Source of the DNA: Lepiota brunneoincarnata
Taxonomy: Eukaryota; Basidiomycota; Agaricomycetes; Agaricales; Agaricaceae
Direction: 5' to 3'
Assembly (NCBI GenBank): GCA_023014365.1
Contig: JAEBUN010000003.1
Coordinates: 310,001-374,000 of the forward strand
DNA length: 64,000 bases
Positions 11,758 to 24,322 of this stretch are shown here, one piece after another. Positions within the stretch are counted from its first letter, which is position 1; the number at the start of each line of letters is the position of its first letter. The notes under the pieces were generated by a model. That model made no database searches, had not been told where the DNA came from, and saw only the letters and a program-made list of their open reading frames with translations. A program made the translations under genes and the position numbers.

Positions 11758-13121
11758 ATGGGCCTACTTCGCACCACTCGCAGGACGATTTCAGAGGACG
11801 ACCTCGTCGACTTGCATGGGAAGGTGGTTATTGTGACAGGAAGCAAGTAGGTGGTGACTAGGCCAGCCTCCTGTTTGCTCGATTTTGACACTCCGAGTAG
11901 CACAGGAATTGGATATGCGACGATACCTTTTCTTGCCCGTAAGGGTGCCAAGGTGAGTTCACCGTTATCTTCTCTTCAGTTGCTCGGATCATTAATTTGG
12001 CACAAGGTGTATATGGCTGCCCCGGATGAACAAGAGTGCAAAGAGGCCATGGCGAGCTTGAAAGATGCCGGACTTGGGGACGGTTCTGTACACTGGCTCA
12101 AGCTCGAACTTTCGGACCCGCGATTGGCAAAGAGTGCCGCCCAGGAATTTTTAGAGAAGGAAGACCGTTTGGATATTCTTAGTACGTCCGAGCACGTCGT
12201 CGTCGTACCAGTGATATTCATTGAGCAACTTTCCGAATAGTCAATAATGCGGCGAAGTAAGGTTTACTTTAAATTCATTGGAATCAATCTAACTATACAT
12301 GTGTTATAGATCAGTGGGTCCTTTTGCTATGACAAAGGATGGTTTGAGAGAGACCATGGTTATAAAGTTCGCACAAATTCTTTGCCCCCCATAAAGCTAC
12401 GCTAACGAGAGGTACCGCCCTACAGTTATCTGTCACCATTTGTCTTCACGGAGACCCTGTTGCCTCTCATGATCAAGACATCGAAAGAAGTAAATTCAGA
12501 CGTTCGCATAGTCAACGTCAGTACACTCAGTCTCGTTTTCGGACTCCCCGGATTTAACACATCCTCCATTTCAGCTGACGTCTAGTTCTCATGTGCGCGT
12601 TGCGCCGCTTACTTTCTCTGGAAAGGAGAGCTTCAATGTCGATTTTGGGGACACCACAGCAGGCAGATTGCTGGCCTATAGTCAGTCTTACAGTTTTGTC
12701 CGCCGGGGTGCATGCTCTAATACGGTTATCAGGCCTCTCGAAACTTGCTGTTATCCTTCACATCAAACACCTCCAACGGCGCCTCGATGCAGACCGTATC
12801 AGTATCGTCTGCATGGCGGTCGATCCTGGTATGGTCCGTACGCAGAATCTCGATAAATGGCTTGGCAGTATGTCTTTTCTTCTCGGCAAAGCGGCAGGCC
12901 TTCTCGTCCCGTTCTTCTTCTGGCCAGCGCGGGAAGGTGCGATGAGCCCTGCGTACGCTGCAGCGTCACCGGAAGTGAAGGCGAGGTGGGTGTTGTTTAA
13001 GGGCTCTCATGTCATTCCCGTCGGTGTCATTGCGGAAGCATCTGGAGAAGCACAGAATGACAGACTGGCGAATGAGTTGTATAATACCACGTTGGACATT
13101 CTCAAGGAAATAAGTCTATGA
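11758..13121 (+). CDS. Short-chain dehydrogenase/reductase, copy 2
   Basis: Paralogue of the gene at 9018 and likely the same reaction class (NAD(P)H-dependent carbonyl/alcohol chemistry; substrate unknown). Eight exons: 11758-11846, 11901-11952, 12007-12181, 12241-12256, 12310-12366, 12426-12516, 12575-12680 and 12733-13121. Exons 2 to 8 have exactly the same lengths as in copy 1 (52, 175, 16, 57, 91, 106 and 389 nt); only exon 1 is longer, by 18 nt. The protein is 324 residues. Motifs: TGSNTGIG for cofactor binding, NNAA, LTSSSH with the catalytic Ser and YSLSK as YxxxK. All are intact, so both copies should be active. Sequence differences are spread through exons and introns, suggesting an old duplication. 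Confidence 0.92.
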
Positions 13122-13660
13122 CCATTCTATCTGGATTACCGTAGTTTGTTAATATATCATTACTAAGCCATCTATTCAACTACCACAAGTGAGCTGCATG
13201 AGGAGTAATAAATGGCCGTTTTGGTTAAGACAGCTAGGCGATCCACAGCGTTAGACTGGTTTCATCCGGGCGAAGAGCCTGGGTCCTTTTTTGTTTGAAC
13301 TATCGATTTATATACCAGGCCCAACACTTAGCGTTGCCGCCAGGATATGCACGGAGTTCCTTCCTCCAGACTCGGTTCAAAAAAAAAGGAATGATGAGAT
13401 CGAGAGTTCTGCTTTGCTTACCGACCAAGATAATGATGAGGAGCCCTCGCATTTCGCCAGGAATGAATGCATATTATGGGTATGTAAATACTCAGTCACT
13501 ACGAGAACATCCTGTCTTCTGAGCATGTGGCCATTAACGCGCGACATAAACCCTAACCTGAGTATAACCTCGTGAAAAGTCGGGGTGGCATTCCCACGGG
13601 GGTCACACCCGAAATTTACCAGCTCAACGTCCTTTCCCTTTTCCAAAAAACTCGTCCTGT
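13122..13660. other. Intergenic
   Basis: Short spacer between SDR copy 2 and the ATP synthase gene. Frames at 13291-13575 and the opposing 13377-13688 look like shadows; no motif seen. Confidence 0.45.
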
Positions 13661-14685
13661 ATGGCCTCCGTCTCAAGGATTGCGACAAGCTCTCTCCGAG
13701 CAGCTAGTAGGCAGAATTTTCCCCGTAAACCCTCGCAAAAACGCTCACAAAATCTCATCTATTTGTCCCAGTCCGCCCTCGTGCTGTTGCTACCGCGTTC
13801 CATGCGTACGTCCACTCTGCTATTAACAAGTTGAAGTCCCGGAATCCCAACCGTTTCTTCCTTGCACGTCAATATAGCCGTGGGCTGGCAACCCCTCCTC
13901 CCTCTGAACGCGCAGATGAAATTGTCAACAAGCTCCCTTCCAAGCCCGGGCTCATCACCAAGACTGGCACCGCCCTTCTGGGAACAGGTCTCGTCGCTGC
14001 TGCCATCTCAAATGAGCTCTACGTCGTGAACGAGGAAACAATTCTACTCATTGGTTCTATCATCGTGTTCACCTACATTGGCAAGGTACGCGCCATCCTC
14101 CTTGTTAATTGGGTTACGGTTTATTGAACCATCCGTCGATGTCAGGTTGCACGCGAGCCATACAGCCAGTGGGCAGAGGGTCACATCCAGCGGATCAAGA
14201 AGATCCTTGACGGTGCCCGCACTGAGCACACCCAAGCCGTCAAAGAGCGCATTGATTCCGTTGGCCAGATGAAGGATGTTGTTTCTGTGACTCAGGCCCT
14301 CTTCGACTTGTCCTAAGGTGGGTTGTGCTCCTATGTTCCGTATGCATCCGTGATTCCTATAACCATAAATCTATTTCCAGCAAACAGGCCAAGCTCGAGT
14401 CGGAAACTTTCGTCCAGAAACAAAAGGTAGCTCTGGCCACCTGAACTCAAGTCTGTCCTCGACAGCTGGGTCCGCTATGAGCAACAGGTCAAGGAGAGTG
14501 AGCAGGCTGAGCTCACCAAGGCCGTCATTGACAAGGTTTTGGCTACCATCAAAGAGCCAAGGACGCAGCAGGAGATCCTTGCCAGTGCTGTGGCCGAGGT
14601 GGAACGTGAGTCCTCGTTACTCTTCGGAAATGGGCTTGGAGCTCTGACCCTTCCTTCAGAGCTTGTAAAGGGCAAGGCTATCTAA
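13661..14685 (+). CDS. ATP4: Mitochondrial F1Fo ATP synthase subunit 4 (subunit b), frame-broken
   Basis: Peripheral-stalk subunit b of mitochondrial ATP synthase. Exons: 13661-13706, 13772-14085, 14146-14317, 14381-14605 and a last exon ending at 14685. The N-terminus is a basic mitochondrial presequence. Two inner-membrane segments follow (around TALLGTGLVAAAISNELYVV and ILLIGSIIVFTYIGK). The family signatures are VVSVTQALFDLS, VLDSWVRYE and the final EQLVKGKAI (split by the last intron). Exon 3 carries one extra base (T near 14314, making TAA) and exon 4 carries two (near 14386, and T near 14441 making TGA); exon lengths are off by exactly 1 and 2. As written the gene cannot make full-length protein without frame correction. 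ATP4 is normally single copy and needed for respiration, so assembly error is the first suspicion. Confidence 0.88.
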
Positions 14686-15131
14686 ACCTAGAATCGTGTT
14701 GTATCCTTGGCATGCCATTAAATAGATTATATCGAATATTCCCTCGCGCACGGATTAATGCCTCTTGTCCTTTGCGTCCTTTGCATCACCTGGCCTCATA
14801 AACATCCTCGTAATAAACTGGAAAGACAGTCAAACAGACCTGAACGACAGCCATACACTTGGTAAATGCATCATTGTGATAAGAAACCAGCACCTTGGTC
14901 TCCGAATTCCGTTAGCCCCAAGGCCCTGCGTTTCCCAAGTCAATGCAATCATATTCAAAGTCCTGTTCGGGGGACCACCAGCCTGCTAACACCCATGCAT
15001 GATTCTTGTGTTACTTTTTGGCTGACGGAATCCCTCTGTACGAGAGATGCACGCGACAATGAGTTCCAGTTTCTTTCATCCTGTACAATACCAATACAAT
15101 CTCGACTGTGGGTTTATTATTGCCTTCTCGT
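14686..15131. other. Intergenic, convergent 3' ends
   Basis: Short spacer between the 3' end of ATP4 and the 3' end of lipase A. No gene seen. Confidence 0.5.
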
Positions 15132-16574
15132 TTAGCAACCCATATGTACTCCATCGTAGGGTCCTGCATGGTCTCCCGACTCTCCCTCAAAGATGTTGCT
15201 CACGTCTCCTACAATGCAGAGATTGCTGGTGTTGTCTTGGCCTTTTTTTTCATGTGAATTAGCATTCAGGTATGAGTGTGACATCAAAAACATACCAGGG
15301 CAAGCAAGCCATGCCCCTGAATCCTGAATGTGAACCTCGCCAGGATGGGTGGTGATAGCCCAAGAACCGGCCTTTCCGGACTAGTCAAAAATAGGTTCAA
15401 GAATTTGAGGGAATCGGGGGAACAGACCTGGTACGATTGGAACTGCGTCCTCTCTTCTCGTCCCGTCAGTTCATCTCTCATGTCCACAGGGCAAATAATT
15501 CGGCAAGTAAACCCACCTATTGATGATACGAGTCAATGTGATATGAGAGTCGACATAGTCTGCAAATGCCTGGTTGCCAACCTGACGGAACGTAATTAAA
15601 CTATAGGAGAAGTCAGAAAGAGACGGATGAATCATGACACACTCTTGGCATTCCGTAGGTGATTGTCCGGAAAGTTACCCCGCTGATATGGAGCGGCAGG
15701 TACACGGCGTCCAGGATAGCGATTGCGGCACCTATACATAACCATAGTCCGCGAGGGTGAATAATAAAGTCAGGGGGGCCGGGGTTTAAACAAACTCGCC
15801 CAAGGAGTGTCCGATAATGGTCACCTGCGTCGCGCCATGGGCAGAGATTGCGCTCCTGACTGCAGCAAGAACCTGCGTCGCGGTCCTACATTACCACACC
15901 GTGAGCCTGAGTGCCGCCCGGCAATATTCAAATAGCAAGGAGTTGTCGTACTTTGCCTGTTCATTAGCGAAGCCAGCGTGAACGGATACCCCCGAGGCGA
16001 CGCCAGGAAACAAGGTAGAGTCGAGGTTCTTTCTGATGGCATCTGCATCCGTTGCAAGAGCCTGGCTGAAGGTATCAAATATAGAGTGAATATGTGGTTT
16101 CCGAATGTACGGGAATACCTTACATTTTCGAGGTGTCCGTCCCTTGATGAGCGACTATGACGGTCCTTTGTGAAGGGGAGAACCCAACATACCCTGTGAA
16201 TGCTGATTGATTCTCATGGCACTCCAAGCGGCAGCTCAAAAACTTACAGAATTGGATGGAAGCACCATCTCCTCCTGATGCAACAGGAATGAAATCGGCA
16301 TTTGCGTTACAATTGGCTGTCCGTCATTTCAGGCTCGATCTGGGACTGAGAGGGACGATCAGCAATAATAGTGCTCACCACCGCATGTCCAAGTTCGGGT
16401 TACAGAAGGATTACAGTACGCAGATGCGGCGAAGAAAGAGAAAGGCTTGAAGGCAGCAATTTGTGCGGTTGTCAAGGTCGTAATCGGCCTGTCTCTCTCG
16501 ATCGACGGGGCTGCCCATGCACCGCAAGCAGCCAGTACAGTCACAAGGAGAGATACCGCGCCAAGTGTGCTCAT
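15132..16574 (-). CDS. Secreted class-3 lipase, copy A (one frame break)
   Basis: Extracellular alpha/beta-hydrolase of the fungal lipase class 3 / feruloyl-esterase-like family, acting on triglycerides or related esters. Exon 1 (16574-16379) encodes a signal peptide (LGAVSLLVTVLAACGAWA) and AAFKPFSFFAASAYCNP, a typical mature N-terminus. Later exons give the Cys/Asn segment ANCNANADF, the oxyanion-region phrase VAHQGTD, the nucleophile elbow GHSLG (near 15800), TYGMPR, and GDHAGPYDG with the catalytic His near the C-terminus. The catalytic Asp is expected in the VPGRFLG region. The intron after GHSLG begins with GC (GCGAGT), as in copy B. One extra base at about 15342 shifts frame inside the HHPSGEVHIQ exon. 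Start chosen at 16574 because the signal peptide begins there; an in-frame ATG at 16625 is further upstream. Confidence 0.85.
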
Positions 16575-17570
16575 GATGGGTTTTTCACGGGTAAAATCGA
16601 AATTGGGACCCACATTATATATCACGGATAGTCCTGTCTTTTGGTAGCCAACAACTCGGCTACTGCTCGGCTAAACGAAACCGTCAACTAAAAATAGACC
16701 TGGGATAGATGAAGTGAAGATCTTCTCGCGTACCAAGCAGCCCACAGAGGTTTTGCGGGCCCAGTACAACCATATACAAGCTTGGGTTTTGCCGGGTAGT
16801 GGTCGACCTGCAGTCTCAGATCGGTATTTGCGTGAAAAAATAAAATAAATCAACCACCTGCTATTGGAAGTACAAAATAACGACCACATGCTTGACTCAG
16901 ACGAAGTAGTCTTGTGACATAACATTGTCATCTCTTCTTTGATGATGGCTAGCAATAACCCGGGTATAGTCTGAAGATATGGCAACGCTGGCTTGATTGG
17001 CAGTCGTATATTAAATGGTGACCATCTCTTCTCGGAAAACTCCCAGAAACCGTTCGTGTCACTGAGCTAGCAGGGTAATCACAAGGACGAGAGAGGCTAA
17101 GAACTTTACCTTGGGTCTCAGTGGGTGAGAACCACTCGAAAAATCTGACCAAACCATGTGGGACTGCAGAACTTCAGATCGGAGCACAAACATCTTCTTG
17201 TGGCTCGGCGATGGAAGGACGGGTATTATATGTTACCAGTAAGATGAACGGGGTGCTCATTTCTCAGCGGTGGGTGCAGTCTGTTCCAGACACACAATTG
17301 CAATTGCCTTGACGGTTAGTAGCCTATTCATACGCGAATAAGAGAGACCTGGGACCTCGATGCAGAGTATGACGAACCGGCTCTTCCATTGATACCAAAC
17401 GTGGGTCTGGTATCAGCTTTTCATGACTGGGCTGATTTCATCTGGGCTTCGAGCGAGTATGCACGAGACGTAGTATTTCCCAACGGACGTAACATATAAA
17501 CCAGTATTATGTACACCTACTGGCACTCCGCAATAATTGATAACCTATCGGTAAAAAATGCTGAATCCTA
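16575..17570. other. Intergenic, no gene seen
   Basis: About 1 kb upstream of lipase A and downstream of the NACHT gene. Minus-strand frames at 16671-16985 and 16949-17152 have no motif. Confidence 0.45.
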
Positions 17571-19941
17571 TTACGTGCCCGTGCTATCTGGCTGTACGAG
17601 TAGTGTGGCAAGAGAGGGCCAAATTTCTAGTGGAGTTTTTACAGAATGATACTTAATTACCTCGGTCCAATCTTTGTCCCAGTGCGAGCCGTCGACTATG
17701 ACAGGGACCGTATTCGTATCGTGTCCCAACAAGAAATAGGCCAGCTTATGCAGCCCAGCAAAAGATCGATTGATACAAACATGCGTAAAATCCTTTGTGG
17801 CGACATAGTGTGAGCAAAAGTCAACTATTGCAGTCTTAGTCTTACCAGAGGTTCTGCGTGGATCGCTAGGCCTTCCAAGCGGAAAAGAAGTTTGTTGTCC
17901 ATTTCGCAAGTGCTATGCGTCCTGGCCATATCTGAGAGAGACTGTATGCAAAACATGAGCATGGAGAAACTTAGCTGATCAAGATTTTCAAGCTTACCGT
18001 TCTTTTCATGAACCATGTCCCAACAGTAACAAAGGAAAGCGAAGGAATTGAAGTCAGAGGCACGGAGCATCCTTTTCAGCTCCTGATGGCAGTCTTCATG
18101 TGTCTGGAACTCGGAATAAGATGAAAAAATGAAGTCAGATGCGGCAATAACTATTCTTCGGGCAGGTGTCCCAGCTATTGTTATCTGGCTCTGCTCTGGA
18201 TCAGGGACAGGCCACGTTAAGCACTTGTTTAACATCTCACGTGCTTTCGGTTCCACCAGAGCTGGCGTCGAAGGTTTGAAATCCGCCGTATCAGGGTCGA
18301 GGCTCTCAACAAGGAAGCTAGTGAGCGACCCAATGATACGCAAGCTTGATTTCTGTGTTTCGTGGTTGACCCTGAAACCTGGAGGTAACGTGACACAGAA
18401 ATGCCCTGAGCGGGCGGGCTGAACAAGATAATCGTGGAATGATGCATGCAAGAAACGCAGTGGACGACCGTCTGCTTCATCTGGCGGAGGTATATCTAGA
18501 ACGGAATGGAGTCTGCGCAATGCAATGTAGAAGTCACTACGAGTGATGCCCAGGAAGTTGGAGAAAAACCATGGCGTGTTGGGATGATAGTATAGCAGTG
18601 GAACGGTAATAACTTTGAGCAGCTGCTGCGTTACTGGCCAGATATTATCGGGCACGTCAGAGAGGATCCGCGTATACAGAGCATCGAGAGTTTCCATCGG
18701 ACTGCGTCCCCCAGTTACATGGACATGGCGGATGGTCGCTAGGATGTCTGCAAGACAGCCACCGGGATTCCCGACCTCTGGGTCCTCGATGTACTTGAGG
18801 ATAGCGCTCGCGAAGACAAAAAGGCCCGAAGCTTCTTTGATGATGAATGCGATATCAACCTCGGGCGGCCAACACCCACTTGCCATCTTCAACACAATCC
18901 CGGTAGATTTCGTGTACCTCCTTGAAACGTGCCCGAATGAATCTGGCAGTATCATCTCGAGACTGCCTCTGTATCGATCGGTAGTTCTTCTCTCCAACAT
19001 TGCACTATGAAATCGGGCCTTGACAAAACGCGCATGAGATGTGGCTCTGGTCGGCTGCATATCATCCAGATAATCGGCAGAGCGGTTTGGGAGAGGATGA
19101 GATTGTTGATCAGTTCAACAATGTCCAATTGCGCCCGCTCTCCCTTGCACTCATCTAGGCCATCCAATATGATGAGGTGCTTTGGCTGAGTCGATAATGA
19201 GCTCAGGGGCTCTACGATCAGGTGCCTGAACTGGACGTGAGGTGCCTTCTTCAGCAGGTCTGGGTCTGCGGCCAGTTGTTTAGCAACAAGTGGCAGGAAT
19301 CCGGGGAAGCGCACAGAAAGTTGGTATGCAAGAGTGATGAAGACGTTCTGGGGGTTGTTGTGCCTAGTTGTCTTGGAGAAGAAGAATGCTGCACCCAGCC
19401 GACGATTATCCTTAGCAAACTCGGCAATCGTCTGTGCGACTGCTGATTTGCCGACTCCAGCGGGCCCGTGGAGCCACAGAATGTCCCAAGTACGCTGATC
19501 GTCGAGGAGCCAACTCTGGCTCTTGGCGATGAGGGATGTGCGCGTCCCGGGGTAGCATCTGGGTGGAGGATATCGAGCGGACGAGTCAACATCGGCACCC
19601 TGAATCATTTCTCGTGCTAGAGTCTCGAGGACTGTAAAATCGGGCCCAGCATTCTAGCGGGGTTGTAACCCGCACAAGTCTCGCACCGGGTTTCCCTTGT
19701 TCAATATAGTTTATGTTTGTCAATTTGTCAATTGTTGTGGTTGATTGGTCATTCATGGTAACAGGAGCGTTGAACGTTATGTGGTTCGCTTTATGAAAGA
19801 AACTACGGCCAGTGTCCTCAAGTTCTGCGTCACCTGTCCAGTCATCCATCCAATGGACTTGGTTAATTGAGCGAACTTACGATCCTTATCCTTCCCCGCC
19901 CTCCGCTTTATCCGGCCAAAAAAGAAGTCCCGCAACGACAT
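17571..19941 (-). CDS. NACHT NTPase, fungal NLR-like protein (frame-broken)
   Basis: STAND-type NTPase of the kind involved in non-self recognition or programmed cell death in filamentous fungi; the exact trigger is unknown. Exon 1 (19941-19881) is joined over a clean GTAAGT-to-CAG intron to exon 2 at 19833. The N-terminus (about 75 residues, with ITFNAPVTMND) is typical of Agaricomycete NACHT proteins and is not a known effector domain. Then come a YPPPRCYPGTR linker, P-loop GPAGVGKS (about 19467-19444) and Walker B LIILDGLDEC (about 19176-19147). The region after NACHT (ASGLFVFASAIL, FLHASFHDYL) is the usual helical extension; no WD40 or ankyrin repeats are visible. A last exon after a GTAAGA donor gives INRSFAGLHKLAYFLLGHD and VIVDGSHWDKDW. 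Extra bases break frame near 18960 and near 18875, and probably near 19655. Confidence 0.82.
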
Positions 19942-22534
19942 TCTGCACAAGCGGATTAGCGAGATATCGCAAGGACACGGAATCGACATACAGGCGTCTG
20001 TCTGAACCCCCACGGTCACGCTGCCCTGTATTTTTTTTATTTTTTATTTTGTATTCTGCATTTATATACCGCAACAAGCAAACTAGTGCTGAGACGCGGT
20101 GAGCCCACTACATTAATACATGGGCTCCATCACGCGGTGGAGTATCTACAGGGATAAAGGTTCCAAAATGTCTGTAAAGGTTTCTAGTAGTGTGGTATGT
20201 CCTACATGTCAATGGTGTGATGTCTGTGTTGTAAGGTGGCAGTAAGTGGAAAAGGTAATCAAAGGAGTATAAGAGTTGTTGTGAGATCCAGATGGGGCGG
20301 GTGGGCTGTCAGTCTTGTATGGGCCCTTCTGGTTCCTCTTCCCCGGGAACATGGTCGACGTGTGGAATAGTCGTTACGCTGCCCTGTAGGTGCAAGGTTG
20401 ACCGCCATACTATTCATAAATGACCGGCAGACAGCTAAGATTAGGGTGAACGTATGTCGCTAACCACTGCGCGTGTTATGCGTTGCCTAACTCGTTACAT
20501 ATCGTAGGCTCCCTTTCTGTTCTTTCGTTTAGTTTGCCGCCGATGGCTTCTCGCTGTCTGCATAGTGCCTTCTGATTTGGGTTCGCCTGTTATCAAATCA
20601 TCACCACAGGCATGGGTGACACACGCCTACTATTCCTCCAAGCCCGATGACCAAACACTGGGACGGCCCTGGGACAGATAGAGGGCCACAACATGTGCTA
20701 GCTAATCCTATCTTCAAACTCGAAACCTGGCCCATACACCAACCGTACTAAGAAGCTCCATTGTCACCATCGTGGCCAACAGGTGCAAATCATACTCTCT
20801 CCTTTCACGGATAAATCCGGTGGTGACCCACTCTTCGAATCCTCTGCGGGGCACAACCGCCATTCCGCAAGTCTTTAACCTTGTCCATCATATCATCCAG
20901 ACCTGGTGACGATCCTCGTGGAAATAACTATGAAACGCGCCGGATTTCCTTCGTTTTGCCCTCGAACTTGAGTTCATACGTAGTACTTACTACAAGAATG
21001 AGACACAAACCCTGGATTATACCATCGAAGCGAATACACCCCCGTTAGTTCACTCTCGTCGCCGCCTTGTGCTGATTGTAATGATGATGGGGAAGGGGGT
21101 GGAATCCTGTATGAATAATAATCCTTTCATGAGGTGGATTCACACACATATTTTATCGTCCATGACCGATCGTTTAGGCTGAAGACAATTTTCTAGATCG
21201 GATACTCATTACGTAAAAGACTACGATGCTCTTAGTTTGTCCGACATCTTCATTTGGTACGGATTCTTGCAAAACACGAGCTTTGATGTGTAGCGTCCCT
21301 GGTTCTACTCTCCAGCTGGGGTACAATTGCTAATTAGAAGTTTGAAGTTGGACTTCTTTGGTAGTGTCTCTGTGCTCTTCCTGGCATCGGTGTCGCAAGC
21401 CACGAGGTTGACCGTTGTCCTTCATCCACGGTATATGGCGTTTCCAGATACTTCGAATACAAATAGCTCTTGATAGGAATGTCGTCATCTAAGCAGATAA
21501 CCACATGTTTACCATCCCAGAATTTATCAAAAATCGCATCATCCGTTTTTACAGCCTGGATAGGGCAAAACCCTTTCCACAGAGGCTGCGATTCTGCGGG
21601 GAAGCAAATGCAGGTGGCATACGGATGGCGACCTTGCTTTCCCCTCGGGCTACCTCGCCCGGCATCTCGCAATCAATCATTACCTACCAGCCTACTAGCT
21701 CCCATTTGTCCGCTCCTGGTCTCTCGCTCCGTTATCCCCTCCACTGTCCACCTCACCCTCGTCCAATCCCTTTCTCAAGCCATCGGCGCCCCTCTCCTAG
21801 CCCACAAGCACGCTAGCATCTAATGCAGCTACCCCTGCCGACCGTTCCCTCTCTGTCATATTAGTGCTATTGGGTGCGTCAAACACCCAGCTCGTCGAGG
21901 TCTTTTGTGCTAAAATGGCATTTTCAGAACTCGTGTGCACTGCTGTCCCCTTGAAAAGATTCGGGGTATTATCTCGGCTGCAGCACAACGGGTAAGCTCG
22001 TCCGCGGTTTCTGGTTTACGACGAGGATCCATCTGAGAGTTTGACCTTGATTGTATAGAGGAACGGACGAGGCGAAGGGTGGAAAAGTTGACCCTTTCGA
22101 CTGGTTGTACAGCATCACCGCAGACCCCACATTAAAATGGTCACAGGCTTTAGAGGACCAAGGAACTATAAAAAGCCCCTTAGGAATAGAAATTCCGAGG
22201 GACGAGACCTGGCAGGCACGTGGAGCAACTCCACGTGCCAAAACAATGTTCTCGTAATTTAAATGCTGCAACTACTTGCCGTGAGGAACCCTCCTCACCC
22301 TCCATGTCTAAACTATCTGCAGATATAGAACCCGTCTCACGGAGTAATTCCCCTGGCCAGTACAACTCTCATGATCGTCCATGTCTTTTTACCTCAACTG
22401 TCACAATTTTCAGCGGCTGGCACTTCGGCCGAGCAGATCCACCAACCTGGCCATACCCCCTCACTCCTACGTGTAGAAACGGGGGCTCTAGAAGATGTCA
22501 ATACAAGTAGGGAAAATGCCCACTTTTTTATTCT
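19942..22534. other. Gene-poor intergenic stretch
   Basis: About 2.6 kb. The only frame with protein-like composition is on the minus strand at 21334-21672 (112 codons, with FDKFWDGKHVVICLDDDIPI). It matches no family I recognise and has no start context or neighbouring exons I can join, so it may be a fragment of a degraded gene. A T/A-rich tract lies at 20030-20050. Confidence 0.4.
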
Positions 22535-22640
22535 ATGGCCGACCTAATACAATTTCTAGATTGCGGTTGTTCACTTCCAGACTGCCCATGTGCCACTCTC
22601 AAATGTCCATGCAAGCTAAAATGCGTTGTGAAACGAGGGA

Positions 22641-23189
22641 TTGACCACGGAAATGCATCTAAACAGTTCTCTGTGCTTTCTGTTATCGTATGTCCCCTTC
22701 ATTTCATGCAATCTCATATCACTTCCTGTTGTTCTCAAGGGCACCTTTATCTCGGCCCTTCTTGTTGCATATCTTTCCTTGATGAACGATGTCGTCGGAG
22801 TTACTCCTCACACATCACCTGGTCAGGGCTTTAGGTGGGGCCTTGCTTCAGTAGTGCTGAGTGCAGGGACCGCCGTCTTGGCTGCAATAAATGCCGCTTT
22901 GTTTGCTTCTCTAACACCCGAGGTCCTGATGTTGAAGCTTCACCTAATGGGTGGCAAATTTGACCCAGTGTTAAGTGTGTACAGTGATAGAGTTGGCTTT
23001 GTCACTTGTCTCCTTGGGCTTGCAGCTTCTTTACTTTGCTCAGTTGTGAGCCTTGTCTACTTTCTCAGGGCCTATGATCCATTGATGGAAATTGTTATAT
23101 TGGTGCTGGTCGCAATTGGGGGAATTGCAGGGTTTTTCCCTATGGTCATTATTCTGAATATACTATACAAGTGTACCCTTACTCGCTAA
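22641..23189 (+). CDS. Small predicted multi-pass membrane protein (unknown)
   Basis: Unrecognised. The frame has four hydrophobic segments long enough to cross a membrane: around LCFLLSYVPFISCNLISLPV / GTFISALLVAYLSL, WGLASVVLSAGTAVLAAINA, FVTCLLGLAASLLCSVVSLV and IVILVLVAIGGIAGFFPMVI. A short Cys-rich frame just upstream (22535 on, CGCSLPDCPCATLKCPCKLK) may be the true first exon, which would put a Cys-rich cytosolic head on a four-helix protein, but I found no clean splice pair to prove it. No homology is claimed. The regular spacing of hydrophobic segments is the only support for coding. Confidence 0.45.
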   Translation: MTTEMHLNSSLCFLLSYVPFISCNLISLPVVLKGTFISALLVAYLSLMNDVVGVTPHTSPGQGFRWGLASVVLSAGTAVLAAINAALFASLTPEVLMLKLHLMGGKFDPVLSVYSDRVGFVTCLLGLAASLLCSVVSLVYFLRAYDPLMEIVILVLVAIGGIAGFFPMVIILNILYKCTLTR

Positions 23190-23210
23190 TAACCATCTGC
23201 AGCTAGTAGT

Positions 23211-23238
23211 GCCCCCCCCCCAAAAAAAAAAAAAAAAA
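23211..23238. repeat. C-run followed by A-run
   Basis: A run of C directly followed by a run of A, just after the small membrane protein gene. A homopolymer junction of this sort is a likely place for length errors. Confidence 0.8.
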
Positions 23239-24322
23239 GACAACTATCAAGAACAGAAGATCTTTGCCTGCTTTTACACTAAGATGGCCTCCATAATCCT
23301 AGACTCTACAAGCCCTATCATCATGATGGATTCTGCTTTGGTTCCTCAGTGGAGTATTTTATCTGGTCTGCTTCTAGTCCAATGGTGGGTACTGACCACC
23401 TGGTGCTTTCCACTTGGATTGGATAGTTATTGATATTTGACAAGGTATGTACTGCTGCAAGGCCTGGATGACACATGGCTGTCGCCTAGCCAAGCATAGA
23501 TCATAGAATACTAAGGGTTACCACATTTGTTGATGGTCAACTAGAGGGGTCAGTGTTCAAAGTACTCAATCTGGAGTCTGGCCTCCGGGGAGAAGAGTCG
23601 AATCATTTGCAATGAGGGCCATGAGGGGACGGCCCGGTAGTTTTGAGATCTGGTTGGTTTTCCGGTCAACCAGACAGTTGAAAATGTGGACGGTATTGAA
23701 GGAGAGACGGCTATTAGAGGGAGTCAGAGCGGCCGGTTTTGGGCCGGTTTTGATGTCGGTCAAGAGTTCGGTGTCGAATTGTGGGAATGGAAGAGGCTAA
23801 TGCGTGTTGGCTGCCAGAGCTTGATCCTTGACCAACCTGGCCATTTGAACAACATCTTACTAGGAATTTAGTCTTATAACCCGGCCAGGTGCAGATAACG
23901 GTCTCTTGTCTTGTGATGAACGCTGATTAATTCGGTTATAACAGCTCGTCCCCGAATACTTCTGTAGAAACAGAACGCGGTTCCGCAAGCCTCATGCAAG
24001 CACCGTACTACACAACTCCCCCCGATAGCAATATTCATTGTATCGTTTAGGTCTGCCGACGATCCCCGCGGAAGTGGCTACGAAATACGCGTTGATTGCC
24101 CCGGGCCTTCCGGCGGTATTCTCAGCCTATCGGGGCTTGGTATAGATGGCCACAGGTAACGTTGACTACCCCTCAATTCCCTTGAGATGATTATGACGTC
24201 TCGTAGGATTGGCTGCAAGAATAGATATGACCATCGTATTACAATCAAGCTAAAGTGGTATGTAATACCTTATCATTTACTCGACGATTATTGATTCTGT
24301 AGCGCTGGTTGTATTTGCTACG
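23239..24322. other. Intergenic, no gene seen
   Basis: About 1.1 kb. Short frames only; nothing recognised. Confidence 0.45.
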
